A DNA stretch of 55,451 bases from Butyrivibrio sp. (lineage in GTDB: Bacteria; Bacillota; Clostridia; Lachnospirales; Lachnospiraceae): NCBI GenBank assembly GCA_024694565.1, contig JAILJR010000233.1, forward strand, positions 1 to 55,451, in the 5' to 3' direction. The stretch's first letter is position 1. Each line of letters opens with the position of its first letter. Positions 1 to 9,822 of the stretch are shown piece after piece. Made by a program: the position numbers and the translations under genes. Below the pieces are notes generated by a model, which was given only the letters and a program-made list of their open reading frames with translations, did not search any database and had not been told where the DNA came from.

Positions 1-30
1 CCTCAGCTTTGTTCTGAGGTCTTTTATTTT
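1..30 (+). terminator. Intrinsic terminator at the left edge
   Basis: A 6-bp stem (CCTCAG at 1-6, CTGAGG at 14-19) with a 7-base loop is followed by TCTTTTATTTT. It would stop a plus-strand transcript entering from outside the window, convergent with the minus-strand locus to its right. The 5' part of the stem may be longer beyond the window edge. Confidence 0.55.
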
Positions 31-32
31 GT

Positions 33-229
33 TTAATCCCAGTGCTTTTTCATTGTGAGGATGTTCCTTAAGTCTCTATACTCATAGCAGATCTCATCCA
101 TAACATGCTTTGCCATGAATATGCCAAGGCCTCCCACCCTGCGCGGGCTTCCAGTTCCAGTTCTCTTTCAATTACATTACTCATAAACCGGTCATCCTTC
201 TGCTCTCTCACCACGGTAAACAGGATATC
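33..229 (-). pseudogene. Remnant of an RsbW-like anti-sigma factor (HATPase C-terminus)
   Basis: Read on the minus strand, the segment ends in RVGGLGIFMAKHVMDE, then YEYRDLRNILTMKK and a TAA at 33-35. That is the G2 ATP-lid region and tail of RsbW/SpoIIAB-type serine kinases (typical GGLGIFLVKKxMDExxYEYKDG). Only about 60 codons of an expected ~140 are present. The frame reading ...IERELELEA must shift by two bases at a duplicated GC (around 145) to join RVGGLGIF. A TAG lies upstream at 230-232, and no start codon or N-terminal ATP-binding half is found; the 5' part overlaps the end of the preceding gene. It therefore looks like a 3' relic of the anti-sigma kinase that should act on the STAS protein at 1084-1386. 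Confidence 0.6.
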
Positions 230-1048
230 CTATTGTTGTAGGGAAGAGCTTCTCTGTCAAAAGAATAGTTGCATCAGTATGACGTCGCAGAACAACTTTG
301 GTCTCAGGCGAATACTCCTCTGACGCTCTGATGACTGATGCCTTCATCATGGCAGCAATATTCAGCTGGGCACCCTGGCCAAATCCTGCTATAAGCTTTA
401 ACGAGATCATGCCTAAGGCATGTCTTTTGAACAGCAAAAGCCCCATTATATCACCGTTACTTAGGACACAGGAAGAAATCGCTGTATCATACCACTTCAT
501 GGAAAGGTAATCAATATCCTCCAGAAGCCCCTTCCTGCCAAAATCAATACACTTCTGAATTGTCTTTCTGAACTGCCTTGCAGTCAGCTCCTCCAATGCA
601 ACAACCCTGCTTGTATCTATCTTTTCTTCATGATGGGCATTTTTTCCATCTGCTCCATGGTAACGAAGATGTCATCGCCCTCATAAAGCTTTGAGGTAAA
701 GCCGGCTGCCTTTAGAATCCGCCTCTCCGGGCGCTGTCTGTCAACAGGAATTGCAAACAGGGATTGTACAGCACCTTCTTTGCGGATCATTTCAGTGTAT
801 GCATCCAGGATCTCTTTTCCTGCACCTTCCACGTCTTCCCGGAACCACTCAATGCGACTGACAGTATCCTTATCCTCTGTCTCCAGATTATGAAGCTCAT
901 AAACAATGCCACCGGCCGGTTCACCCGATTCATCGTCAATTGCCACTATCCCTCTGTAGAACTTTCTCTCAAGCTCCTGGCAGAGGTCGGTTCCAAGATA
1001 CTCCTCATAGTCATATGCATTCTCTTCACTCAACCTGACAATCAGCAC
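192..1048 (-). pseudogene. Frameshifted two-part GNAT-like protein of the partner-switching locus
   Basis: Two consecutive open frames look like one gene. The 5' part (617-1048, GTG start with GGAG 8 bases upstream, 143 aa) has an acetyltransferase-like flavour, with a FYRGIVAIDD...GGIVYEL strand pair and an AAGF motif near its end. It stops at TAG right after PIMKKR. The 3' part (192-about 640) runs open through KIDTSRVVALEELTARQF and has no ATG or good ribosome binding site; its first usable start is a TTG at 596. Adding one A to the GAAAAG run near 628 joins them as MKKKIDTSRVV, giving a protein of about 280 aa, so a one-base deletion in a homopolymer is the simplest reading. Function is unknown. 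It lies 35 bp downstream of the STAS gene. Two separate genes is the alternative. Confidence 0.55.
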
Positions 1049-1083
1049 TTCGTATCTCCAATCACCTTAAAACCTGTTGTTCC

Positions 1084-1386
1084 TTACTCAAAATCAAGTA
1101 CCTTATCAAATCCCGTTGCACGTAAAATATCCCCGACAGCTTCTGTCACATTTCTGATAGCACCGGGTGCATCCTCATCATCCAGTGACTGCATGGCAGT
1201 TAAGATCGCACGAAGGCCCGCACTTGAAATATATGTCAGCTCCGAAGCCTCAAACACCAGCTTTTTCACTCCCGCATATTCTCCCTCAAGATCCTTAAGC
1301 AGCTTAGGCGCTGTTCCGGTGTCAAGCTCACCCTTAAGGTAAACTACCAGTTCGCTTCCGTTTCTTTCTTTTCTTATATCCAGCAT
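1084..1386 (-). CDS. STAS-domain anti-sigma factor antagonist (RsbV/SpoIIAA-like)
   Basis: A 100-aa single STAS domain. The N-terminal strand pair (SELVVYLKGELDTGTAPKL) and the phosphorylation loop YISSAGLRAIL are typical of anti-anti-sigma factors. In this family an RsbW-type kinase phosphorylates the first serine of the SSAG loop and a PP2C phosphatase removes the phosphate; the unphosphorylated protein captures the anti-sigma factor. The ATG follows a GGGCGGG-rich leader. It starts 20 bp after the stop of the ABC1-kinase fragment and precedes the GNAT-like gene. It is the only gene of this locus that looks undamaged. Because its presumed phosphatase (7658-9553) and kinase (33-229) are both broken here, it may be idle or served by partners elsewhere. 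Confidence 0.85.
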   Translation of the reverse strand: MLDIRKERNGSELVVYLKGELDTGTAPKLLKDLEGEYAGVKKLVFEASELTYISSAGLRAILTAMQSLDDEDAPGAIRNVTEAVGDILRATGFDKVLDFE

Positions 1387-1405
1387 TTTTATTCCCGCCC
1401 TTCTT

Positions 1406-3835
1406 TTATGCTTCTATTTTTCTCTTTAGCATGAACGCCTTGAAGAAGCTAAGTCTCGACAATGTCGCATCAAGATTGGATTCGATAACACTTCCCATTA
1501 CATCGCAGAAATCCTCAATGGGTTCACTGGGAACCTCTTTGCTGCACTCTGAGATCATTTCATTAAGGTGGACGATCACAGCTTTTCTGTAAATATCTAT
1601 AAAGGCATCTTCTTTCTGCAAAATAACTTCTGCAGGTTCACCCTTTTCCTTCGAAGCCCTGAACTCCTCAAATGTCTTTTTCAGAGCTTCACCAAAATTC
1701 TTTTTATCGTCAAACCACATTTGCAGTTCAGTTGCAACTGCATTTTTTGTATAGTCCGAGGAATCATTGAGAAATACTCTGGAATCTTCCAAAGCACCCA
1801 TCCTGGTGCAGTTGTGCTCAAAATCCTTTTCATATTTAGCCGCAAAGCTATCGATCATCTGATCAAGAAGAGCATCATCCGGGCTTTCCTTTTTCTGTTC
1901 TGCCCTTATTTTTTCATAGTCATTTACAATATTGCCAAGAGCTCTGATCTTTTCCACAAGCTCTCTCGCCTTAACATCATTCTCCGGATGAGCATATGAT
2001 ACCTTCATTGTATCAAGTAGCTCGAATCTTATTCCATTGATAACCTTTGCCGGAAAATATTTCCTTAAATCCATAAACAGCCTGTTGAGCGACATGTCCA
2101 TCGCATATATTCTATTCTCAAAAATCCTGGCATCTTTTGCTTCTACTCTGAGATCAGGAAGAGTATCAAGATTTCTTTCGATTGTATCAGCAGCCTCCCT
2201 GGATAGCTTGTAGCCCTTAAGATATTCTTTTTCAAAGTCCTCCTGTTCTGCCCTGGAGCTTCCTTTCAGCTTTTCGATAAAATCAAGCCTTGCAAACACC
2301 AGTGAATCACGCAGCTCTTTCATGAGGCGAACTTTTTCCTTCTTGACTTCTTCCGGAAATTTGAAGTGCTGATTACCATAGATCTTGGCCACAGGATCTA
2401 CCGCAATGATCTGGTAAGATATTGTGTCAAGATCCATCAGTTCATTTCTCACCGACCTTATCTGCTGATTCATGGAATCAATACTGTTCTGGAGTCTTAT
2501 CTGTCCGCTTGAGAAGTTGTTTATCGCTGCAGGAAGCTCAATTCCAAGTTCCTGTGCCTTTAAAAGAGCTACCGCAACACGGTATCCTGCACTCGACTTA
2601 TTACCAAGGGAGAATACTTCCTCAAACACCCTTCCAAGAGCTTCTCTTTTGTCCTGATAAATACTCTCCGGTGTGTTTTCAAGAAGCTTGTGGAAGCCAT
2701 GTCTGAACATTCCCATATCCCCTGCAGCTGCGGCCAGCATCATTCTCGTAACATGCTCCTGCTGTGTGCTGCTCAGCTTCGTGGCATTTCCGAAATCTAT
2801 TACCGTAAGCCCATTGTCGTCAAACATAATATTGCCTGCATGCAGATCTCCATGATAATAGCCTTCTCCGTATATTCCCTCGCTTACCCATATTTCCGAC
2901 AGCTCCATAAGGTAGCGCTTGCGCTTCTGAAGCCTTTCCAGAAGCTTTGCCATTTTTTTCCTTGCATCAAGCAGCATATGGGCATTTTCAGAAGTAAGTT
3001 CCAGACCACATCGCTTATCTTCGCCCTCGCCTATCATATCAACAACCTGCTTTCTATCTATGTTTAATATGCGATGGAACTTTGATATGGTCTCAAACCG
3101 CTCAGCCTTAACCTCATCAAGATATTTGTCCACAGTGGTCCCGCTTGCTTTGGTAAGAACCAGTGAGTTAACCGTAGGCTCCACATTTGGATTGACCTTA
3201 ACAGCCTTAACCGTTTTGTACATCTTATCATAAATCCTGCCCTTTTCGATGTTGGCTGCTTCGATTGTAAGATCAAGCTCCTCTTCTATGCGGGACAGCT
3301 GGCCGAGATATGTATTCCTCTGTCCATGATTACTATCCACCTGATCCGCCCACTTTAGCATTACCTCCTTCTCACGCATCATGCGGTTTCTGACATCAGG
3401 ACGAAGGAGCTTTACAACAACCTCTTCTCCATCCTTTGGCAGCCCCTTGCCGTACATTTTGCAGAGAAATGCCTGCCCAACGGATGCAGCACCAAGAGAC
3501 CTTGAGACCTCGATCTTTGTTATCTTGCCCTTTGACCTCTCTACCATGGCTACGAGCTGGGCCTTAACAATTTCCTTTGGAATGGGCGCAAGATTGGATT
3601 TCATGTCATTTATGGCTCCCTGTATTTCCGGAGGTATCATGGTGTCCGGAAGTCCCTGAAGCATCTTCTGCAAAAGAGGTCCTGCCCTCTTAAGGAAGCC
3701 TCCGAGATACTGGCCAAGGGATTTCAGTTCATCCCCATCCTTCTGGTCATTATTTTGTACTATTGCACCGGAGCTTCGTATAGCTGAAGCCTTTTCTACG
3801 GCCTTTTTGCGCTTATCCCTCTCATAGGGCCCTAT
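1406..3835 (-). pseudogene. ABC1/UbiB kinase-like C-terminal part of a split giant protein
   Basis: An open frame of 809 codons (755 aa from its first ATG at 3673) contains an ABC1/AarF/UbiB kinase-like domain. The Ala-rich nucleotide loop LGAASVGQAF is near residue 60 of the ATG form, followed by the lysine strand EEVVVKLLRP. The catalytic loop YYHGDLHAGNIMFDDNG and the metal-binding VIDFGNA lie near 275-300. About 440 further residues, helical and charged, follow and are not recognised. The frame continues upstream of the ATG through GPYERDKRKKAVEK to a TGA at 3836-3838, beyond which the 3836-4753 fragment runs on in the same frame. The 3673 ATG has no ribosome binding site. I therefore treat it as the 3' part of one ancestral gene cut by an in-frame TGA. 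UbiB proteins act in quinone/lipid metabolism, but no such gene is nearby. Confidence 0.7.
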
Positions 3836-4753
3836 TCACTTTTCATTTGGATCGGGAAGCTCTGACGGATCCTTTAGAACCTCACTTGAAGCAGTAAATA
3901 TCCTGGCAGAAAGATTTGCTATCTGCTCCTGAATGCTCTTAACGCACTCATTTACTGCCTCTGTTATGCCTTCCTCCACCGAAGAAAACGCATTCTTAAA
4001 CATTTCTGTTTCAAAGAGCTTTATAAAGAATATTTTCATTGCCTGCGGGTCATCACCAATTTGCGCAACTCTGGACATGACCTGTTCCAGAGTTAAGATA
4101 GCTCTGAACTTCTTCCTGATCTGCCCCTTGATGGAAAGATCCTCTTTCTCCTGCCCATAGGCTCCCTCCTTCCCTTGTCCGCTGTTGCTCCCCGGAAGAG
4201 GCATCTTATCAAGGGTTCTGTCCAGAAGCGTATTATCCCTGAACAAAAGAATCCATGCATCGATGTTTTTTATCATCATCTTTTGCATGCGGTCGCCCGT
4301 TTCCAGCGTCTCGTCGTAAGTCCAGGTGTCCTCGGAGTAGATCATATCAGCCAGAAGGTTTTTTACCTTCCTCTCATCTTCTGCCCAGCCATCATCCTTC
4401 TGCTCATTTACCACATTGTCATGAGAGATAAACTGTACCTTCTGAGCAACATCCTGACGGCGTGCTTCCATCTGCTTAAGGAGACTGAGCGCCTCCTCCC
4501 CGTTTATTGCCTGCTTGTTCTCAAGCTCCATAACCTGCTGCTTAATCTGCTCTGCAGTTATATTGTCGGAAAGAAGTTCACCGGCATAGATTTTAAGAAG
4601 AGAAAGGCTCACATTGTTAAAGAAAGCTGAAGGAATATTTCCGGCGGAAAAAAGAGCCTTAAGACAGATATTTCTTGACCTGGTGGTAATACCTGAATCC
4701 TCTGATTCAGTCACAAGTCCGTCGATTACTGCCTTAACCTTTTCGAACCATAT
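3836..4753 (-). pseudogene. Middle fragment of the split giant protein
   Basis: About 305 open codons with no recognised domain; the content is helical and rich in Lys, Glu and Gln. It ends with ELPDPNEK and a TGA that is in frame with the downstream ABC1 fragment. At its 5' end the frame is open from a TAA at 4754-4756. The only usable start is a GTG at 4714 with no convincing ribosome binding site. The end of the preceding fragment (...NVSKYG) joins this frame (FEKVKAVIDGL) if one T is added to the GGTTC run near 4745, which again points to a one-base deletion in a short homopolymer. An independent gene with a poor start is possible but less likely. Confidence 0.6.
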
Positions 4754-7683
4754 TTAGAGACGTTGGCTGCCATATCCGTCTCTATCCTGTCTGCTATCAC
4801 CTGTGCCGTAAAGGGAATCGGAATGTGCACTCCTTTTGATATAAACTCAAGACTTCCGTTTTCACGCTGCACAAGGCGTCCCTTCTGGTTACCTCTTATG
4901 GTAAAGTCCTTGACCTGTATTTCTCCCTGTTTGAAGCCCTTAAGTATTGAGAGCAGATTCTCCACTGATGAGCTCTCCTTGTCGTTCTTTATAAGCTCCG
5001 AAGGGAACTTCTCTGCAAGGAGCACCTTAACTATGCTGCTCATATCAGCGCCAAGCCTGTTCATATCCTTTAAAGCAGCACCAATCCCCTCTTTATCAAA
5101 CGTCTCTTTTTTCTTCGCTACGCGCTCTCTTCTCCTTTCTTCTGACTGCTCCCTCTCCTTCTGCAAAACAGCTATCGGGTCAAAATCCTGCGGAAGATTC
5201 TCTACTTTGGATAGCTTAAGAGCAGATACCCTTGTCATCAGTTTATTGTCATGTATGAGCTTGCCGTGATCCGGCAGCTTATCCTTCTCCAGATTTCCGG
5301 CAAGTGCACAGATTCCTGTCAGTGCAGTAAAGATCTCATCCTTAATCCTTGATACATTTCCCCTCACCAGCATCCCAATCTGCTCAGGTGAAAGCGGTGT
5401 ATTCTCCATTCCGATGCTCTGTGCATCAGTCAGGATCTTATTTATCTCATCGGCAAGAGCCTTTTTTGTTGATTCGGAAGGACTCATCAGAGCAAAAAAA
5501 TCAAATCGCAGCCCGATACAGTCATTGGCTGCAAGTGCAAGGCGCAGTCTCTGTTTTACAATACCGGACTCATCACTCTTAAGATTCTCTACATCCTTGT
5601 TTTCTTCAATCACTCTGGCCACTTCTGACTGCTCTTCATGGATCTCTGAAATTATCTCTCTGATAGTCTTAACAGGCAGCGGCGTACTTAAGACAGAACC
5701 GTTGTTAAGGGAAAGCGTCTTCTCCAGCTTCTTCTGCTCTACCGCATCTGCAGCAAACGAAAGCTTCTTAAGGCAGGCCTCCATAAAAGCGGTTCGCAGC
5801 TCCCGGTTCTCCCTTGTCAAAGTATCATCCGACACAGTCTTAAATTCTCCGTTTTCAAAGACAACGGCACCGGCATCACTGCTCCCGATAATCCTTACAA
5901 AATCATCAAACCCAAGGCTTCTTACTGATTTCTTTATAGCAGGTGCTTCCGACTTATCAAATAGTCTCTCAAATTTAAGGTCAAACTTTGGGATCTGCGC
6001 GCTGACGCTTTCCTTAAGCTCCTGCTCCTTCTGGCTGCTGTAGTCAAAATACTCTTTTGAAACAAACAAAGCCGCAGTCTTCTTCGACTCTTCAAAGGCA
6101 AGCTCATCTATTTCTCCCGCGAGCTTATTTACCTCCTCTGTGTTTAATTTCTCTTTCCCCATAAGATCTGAAATGCCCGCAAATATTTCGCTGCCATCCT
6201 CGTCCCAAAGACGTGTATCCTCATCATAATCCTCCATCAGTCTGTCTTTGACAAGGACTCGATAGTCCCCGATATCCTGTATCTCTTTTCCTGCCTTAAG
6301 GTTCCTGTAATAACTTAAGTAATTTACAGTCATTGGCCCGATAAATGCATTAAACGCATCATGAAGGCTGTACAGCGGGTGAGCCCTCAGTACCAGATTG
6401 GTATATGCTTTCCTAAGGTCCGCATCATAAGGGTCATCATCCGGATTTTTCAAAAATTTCGCCGGTACCGGCTGCTGAAACTGTTCATTAAAGACCTTAA
6501 CTATCTGCAGATTGAGGTCGTGGGATAAGGCTATGCAGTTATCCAAAAGTTCATTTCCAAGATTTTCTTCCGCCCATGGAAAGATAATATGCTGTAAAAA
6601 GATATTGTGCTTCTCGACACCGGTGCGCTCCATATTGTTAAGGGCAACAAAAAAAGAAAGGAAAGAAAGGGCATCTGTTTTTCCTTTCATATATTCAGCA
6701 AATGCGGGCTTTGTCTTTTCTATAGCATCTGCCTGCTGCCTGACCTCATACCATGCGTCAAGCCAGGTGACGTCCCTGCCCGCATTCCTTTGATCCTTTA
6801 ATGAAAGTGATAATGGTCCTATAAGCTCAGCTTCCAGCTCAAAGGTCTTACGCAGCTTACTTATCTCGAAGGCCCTCATCCTGTCATTTTCCGTTTTTCC
6901 CCTGTTCCCGGTAAGGAAGGTATTGCAGCTGTCAATAAGTGCCTGATACCTCTCTCTTACAGTATCGAGCTGCTGGTTATAGGTATTGTCATCCCCTGCA
7001 AGTACTCCCCTTAAAAGATTGCCCAGTTCCCTGTAGGCATTTTTTATATCGAGCATCTCCTGCTCGTCCTCTTTGCTGTTCTCCCTCTTTATGGACATGA
7101 GCTTTCTCTTCTGGCTATAGATTTCTTCCTGTACAGGATCCATGTCAGCAGATATACTGCGGCCCTCCAAAAGATCAAGAAAGCTCTCTATACCGCCTTC
7201 CTCTTTGTTATATGCCTTCTCCAGCTTTACGAGCCTTTTCTTTTCCTCTTTTAACTCAGCCTGCAGGTCAATAACCCTGTTCTTTCTCCTTTTTCCGTCG
7301 GCGAAAAACGGATTCTTGTTATCTATGTAATACTGCATATACTCATCGGTCTTTTCATAGGCACTGAGAATCTGCGGAAGATTGTCCCTGTCATACCTGC
7401 CGCGAAGAAGACCATCCAGCTCAAGCAGTGAATTCTTAATATTTGTCATCTCCGGGCTGTCTTTACTGTTTCTTTTGTCGTTATACAAAAGAGCTGCCTT
7501 ATTTCTGGTTATAGCGGACTGTATAGAAGCTTTTTCCCTCTCAACGTAGGTGACATCAACCTCTGCCCAGAACTCCGCATTTTCTAGCTGCATCTTCAGA
7601 GCCCTGTTTTCAAGAATGAGATCATTTTCAGCATATGCTCCGGCGCTAAGCTCCCGACTATACATTCTTTCCTCGAGCTTCAT
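4726..7683 (-). pseudogene. N-terminal part of the split giant protein, with an internal duplication
   Basis: A 985-aa frame from the ATG at 7683 (MKLEERMYS), almost entirely predicted helix and coiled coil, with no signal peptide or membrane segment. An internal duplication is visible: EMTNIKNSLLELDGLLRG (about residue 78) recurs as EMLDIKNAYRELGNLLRG (about 195). The copies share the flanking pattern of an NSK run, a Tyr-rich helix and a KRRKNRV/NDRMRAF-type basic stretch, with a period near 115 residues. The rest is unrecognised. The frame is open a further 45 codons upstream, but that part only shadows the phosphatase; the ATG has no good ribosome binding site and sits beside the point where the phosphatase loses homology. 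I infer a deletion joined the two genes, so the true N-terminus may be lost. Together with the next two fragments it would make a protein of about 2,000 residues. Confidence 0.6.
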
Positions 7684-9553
7684 CTTCTGTGATATTATTT
7701 CTGTGCCTGTTAAGTGCTTCAAGCATCCTCTCGGTTCCCATTTTTTCGTCGCTTGCGTCTGTCGCTTCAGGAAGGCCGTCAGTGTACAAGAACAGGATGT
7801 CACCTTCATCCAGGACAAAAGAGTCTTCCTCGTAGTCCATCCTGCTCAATGCCCCCAGCACAAACCCATGCTCTCGTCTGACGATCTCAAATTCACCTTC
7901 TTTTCTTTTGATAACAGGGTCCTCGTGTCCGGCATTGCATTCAGTCACCTCGCCGGTATTCAGGTCCATGATTGCAAACCATACTGTGACAAACATATTT
8001 TCCGAGTTGCCCTGGCAAAGGCTTCTGTTAACGTCACTTATAATTTCAGCGGGCGCACCGCCCATAAGTGCCCTGTTCTTTAAAGTTGTCCTGGAAACCA
8101 CCATGAAAAGAGCAGCCGGCACACCTTTATCTGAAACATCTGCCATAACAAGCCCCAGGTGATCATCATCTATAAGAAATGCATCATAGAAATCACCGCC
8201 CACTATTTTTGCCGGATCCATGGATGCGAAAAGATCAAACTCAGTCCGGTCCGGAAATAACGGAAACTCTCTTGGAAGCATATTGGCCTGTATTCTTGCT
8301 GCAAGGTCAAGCTCCGTGGCAGCACGCTCCTGCTGCGCAGTCATCTCCATGATCTCCTTGATATAACCTCTTGTCCTGTCTGAGAGCTCTCCAAAGGTCC
8401 TTGCGAGCACCTCAATCTCGTCTCCCGTGCGGAAGGAATCCTCCATCTCAAAAACGAAATTATCTTTTGAAATCTCTCCTACCTTTTGAGTCATATTGTT
8501 GATAGGCCCGGTTAATCTGTCAGAAAACATGAATGCAACCACAACAGCATTGGCAATGAGAAATATCATTATGATGGCTGTAAAGACTATTGATTTGCGA
8601 AACTGCTCTGCATACTGATCAAGCGCCCTTTCCGTTATCTCATCCATTTGTGACAGTAATGTCTCCGTCGGCTTCTCTAATTCTGACTTGCTGACAAACA
8701 GTATCTGAGTCCAGTGCACTGTTTCCATAGGTGCATAGGCTACGCAGTAAGTCTCTCCATCCAGTGATATTTCTGAGAATCCGATCGCGCCGGACAGCGC
8801 CTTGTCCACTACTGCATTCAGCTCTTCGTTTCCGGATTCGCGGATATCTCTTGACAGCATTTCCAGAATCTCGCTGTATACTGCGGGTGCAAAGTATGGC
8901 TTTTTCGTCGCAGCTGCACCTATCCACCATGGACGCTCCCTCGGGTCATAATGCCGAAGCGTTCAGTCAGCTTCAAATTTTCGGTCAGAGTGCGTATCCA
9001 TGGCAACGCAGATTCCGTTCGGAAGTGCAATATACAAATCCAGTGTGTCATATCCGTTGTTCCGGATCATCTCTTCCATTGAAGGTCCGATCCCTGCCAG
9101 CTTTCGTGCTATCGCCATATCCTTTGGCGCAGGGTCCGTGCTGTCTGCGATCAAAAGCTGAAGCGCCAGACTTCCTCCGTTTTCCATTCTGGGTGCTTCG
9201 ATTTCATGTTCTTCATAAGCATCAGGATTTTCCAATACAGCCTTTACCTGATTCGCCAGGATCATAGTCTCATGTGTCATAGACCAGATTTCCCAGTCTG
9301 TATTATCCGCAGCCTGAAAAGCCAGATTCTCCATATTGTCCTTTGTCAGAGCCATCATGGAGTTTTCAGAGTATTCCTTGATATTTACAGCCTGCTCCTT
9401 ACCGGTCTCATTTGCCATATTAAGAAGCGTATTGAGGTTCAGGATACCCAGGGTTGCATAGCAACAGATTGCGGTAATAACGAGCATGATACAAAGCTTA
9501 AAAATTCTGCTCCTTAATCCTCCCCTGCGGATAGAATTATTCTTTTCACCCAT
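7658..9553 (-). pseudogene. Broken sensor PP2C phosphatase (dCache-HAMP-SpoIIE/RsbU-like)
   Basis: One continuous frame of 632 codons interrupted by a TGA at 8963-8965. Before the stop are a transmembrane helix (LCIMLVITAICCYATLGIL, about residues 19-37) and most of an extracellular dCache sensor. After it the frame resumes with the dCache hallmark YDPRERPWWIGAA, a second membrane helix (IVFTAIIMIFLIANAVVVAF), a HAMP linker and a PP2C-type SpoIIE domain (IQANMLP, VGGDFYDAF, MADVSDKG, LYTDGLPEA). The 3' end is also damaged: after ALNRHRNN the family normally continues about 40 residues with a metal-binding FDDxT motif, but here it stops after ITEDEARGKNV. When intact it would dephosphorylate a STAS antagonist in response to an outside ligand. 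The TGA could come from a glycine GGA by one change. Its leader is a copy of the repeated element. Confidence 0.75.
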
Positions 9554-9622
9554 TAATGTAAGTTTCTCCTCATCTGAAAATGCTTATATCAGACGTGTCC
9601 GGTCTGATGCGGATACGAAAGG
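9554..9622 (-). repeat. Repeated 5' leader element, copy 1 (phosphatase)
   Basis: Read toward the ATG, the leader contains CGTATCCGCATCAGACCGGA, then GTCTGATATAAGC and AGATGAGGAG. This corresponds to the GTATCNGCATC block and the AAGTCAGATATAAAC...AGAGGAG block of the other copies, more diverged. A GATGC/GCATC inverted pair encloses the first block. Confidence 0.5.
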
Positions 9623-9822
9623 CTTCTGGCATCAAGCATATAAATGTAAAGCGCCGCCTTGAACCTTTCCATGGCGGCACTTTGGATAATTATTCCACCC
9701 ATGAGGGTGATACTATTGCAGAAAAATTTCTGCCATATAAACGAAGTAAGAAAAAGCTCATGGATCAGTATTGCAGGAAAATACAAAAGCCTGCCCTATA
9801 TTGCAGAGCACGAATGATCATC
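9623..9822. other. Intergenic stretch downstream of kdgK
   Basis: No convincing gene. It holds a hairpin at 9651-9680 (GCGCCGCC and GGCGGCAC arms) which, on the minus strand, is followed by TTTACATTTATA and may terminate the kdgK transcript. A short open frame at 9589-9786 (minus) shows no family features and no ribosome binding site. Confidence 0.4.

Noticed and set aside
628..628. Programmed -1 frameshift in the GNAT-like gene at GAAAAG.
   Set aside because: The run is short and not a canonical slippery heptamer, and no downstream stem was evident; a one-base deletion is simpler.
2422..3067. Plus-strand open frames of 60-125 aa opposite the ABC1 kinase domain.
   Set aside because: Shadows of a real frame with clear kinase motifs; no ribosome binding sites.
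8640..8930. A 96-aa minus-strand open frame over the phosphatase.
   Set aside because: It is a shadow of the dCache-coding frame.
3836..8965. UGA recoding (as Trp, Gly or selenocysteine) to explain the two in-frame TGA codons.
   Set aside because: TGA serves as the normal stop of intact genes here (flavodiiron protein, nrdG, the 61-aa gene), and no SECIS-like context or Sec-type motif is visible. Frameshifts in the same locus favour decay.
9589..9786. A 65-aa minus-strand open frame downstream of kdgK.
   Set aside because: No ribosome binding site and no family features; it runs through the terminator hairpin.
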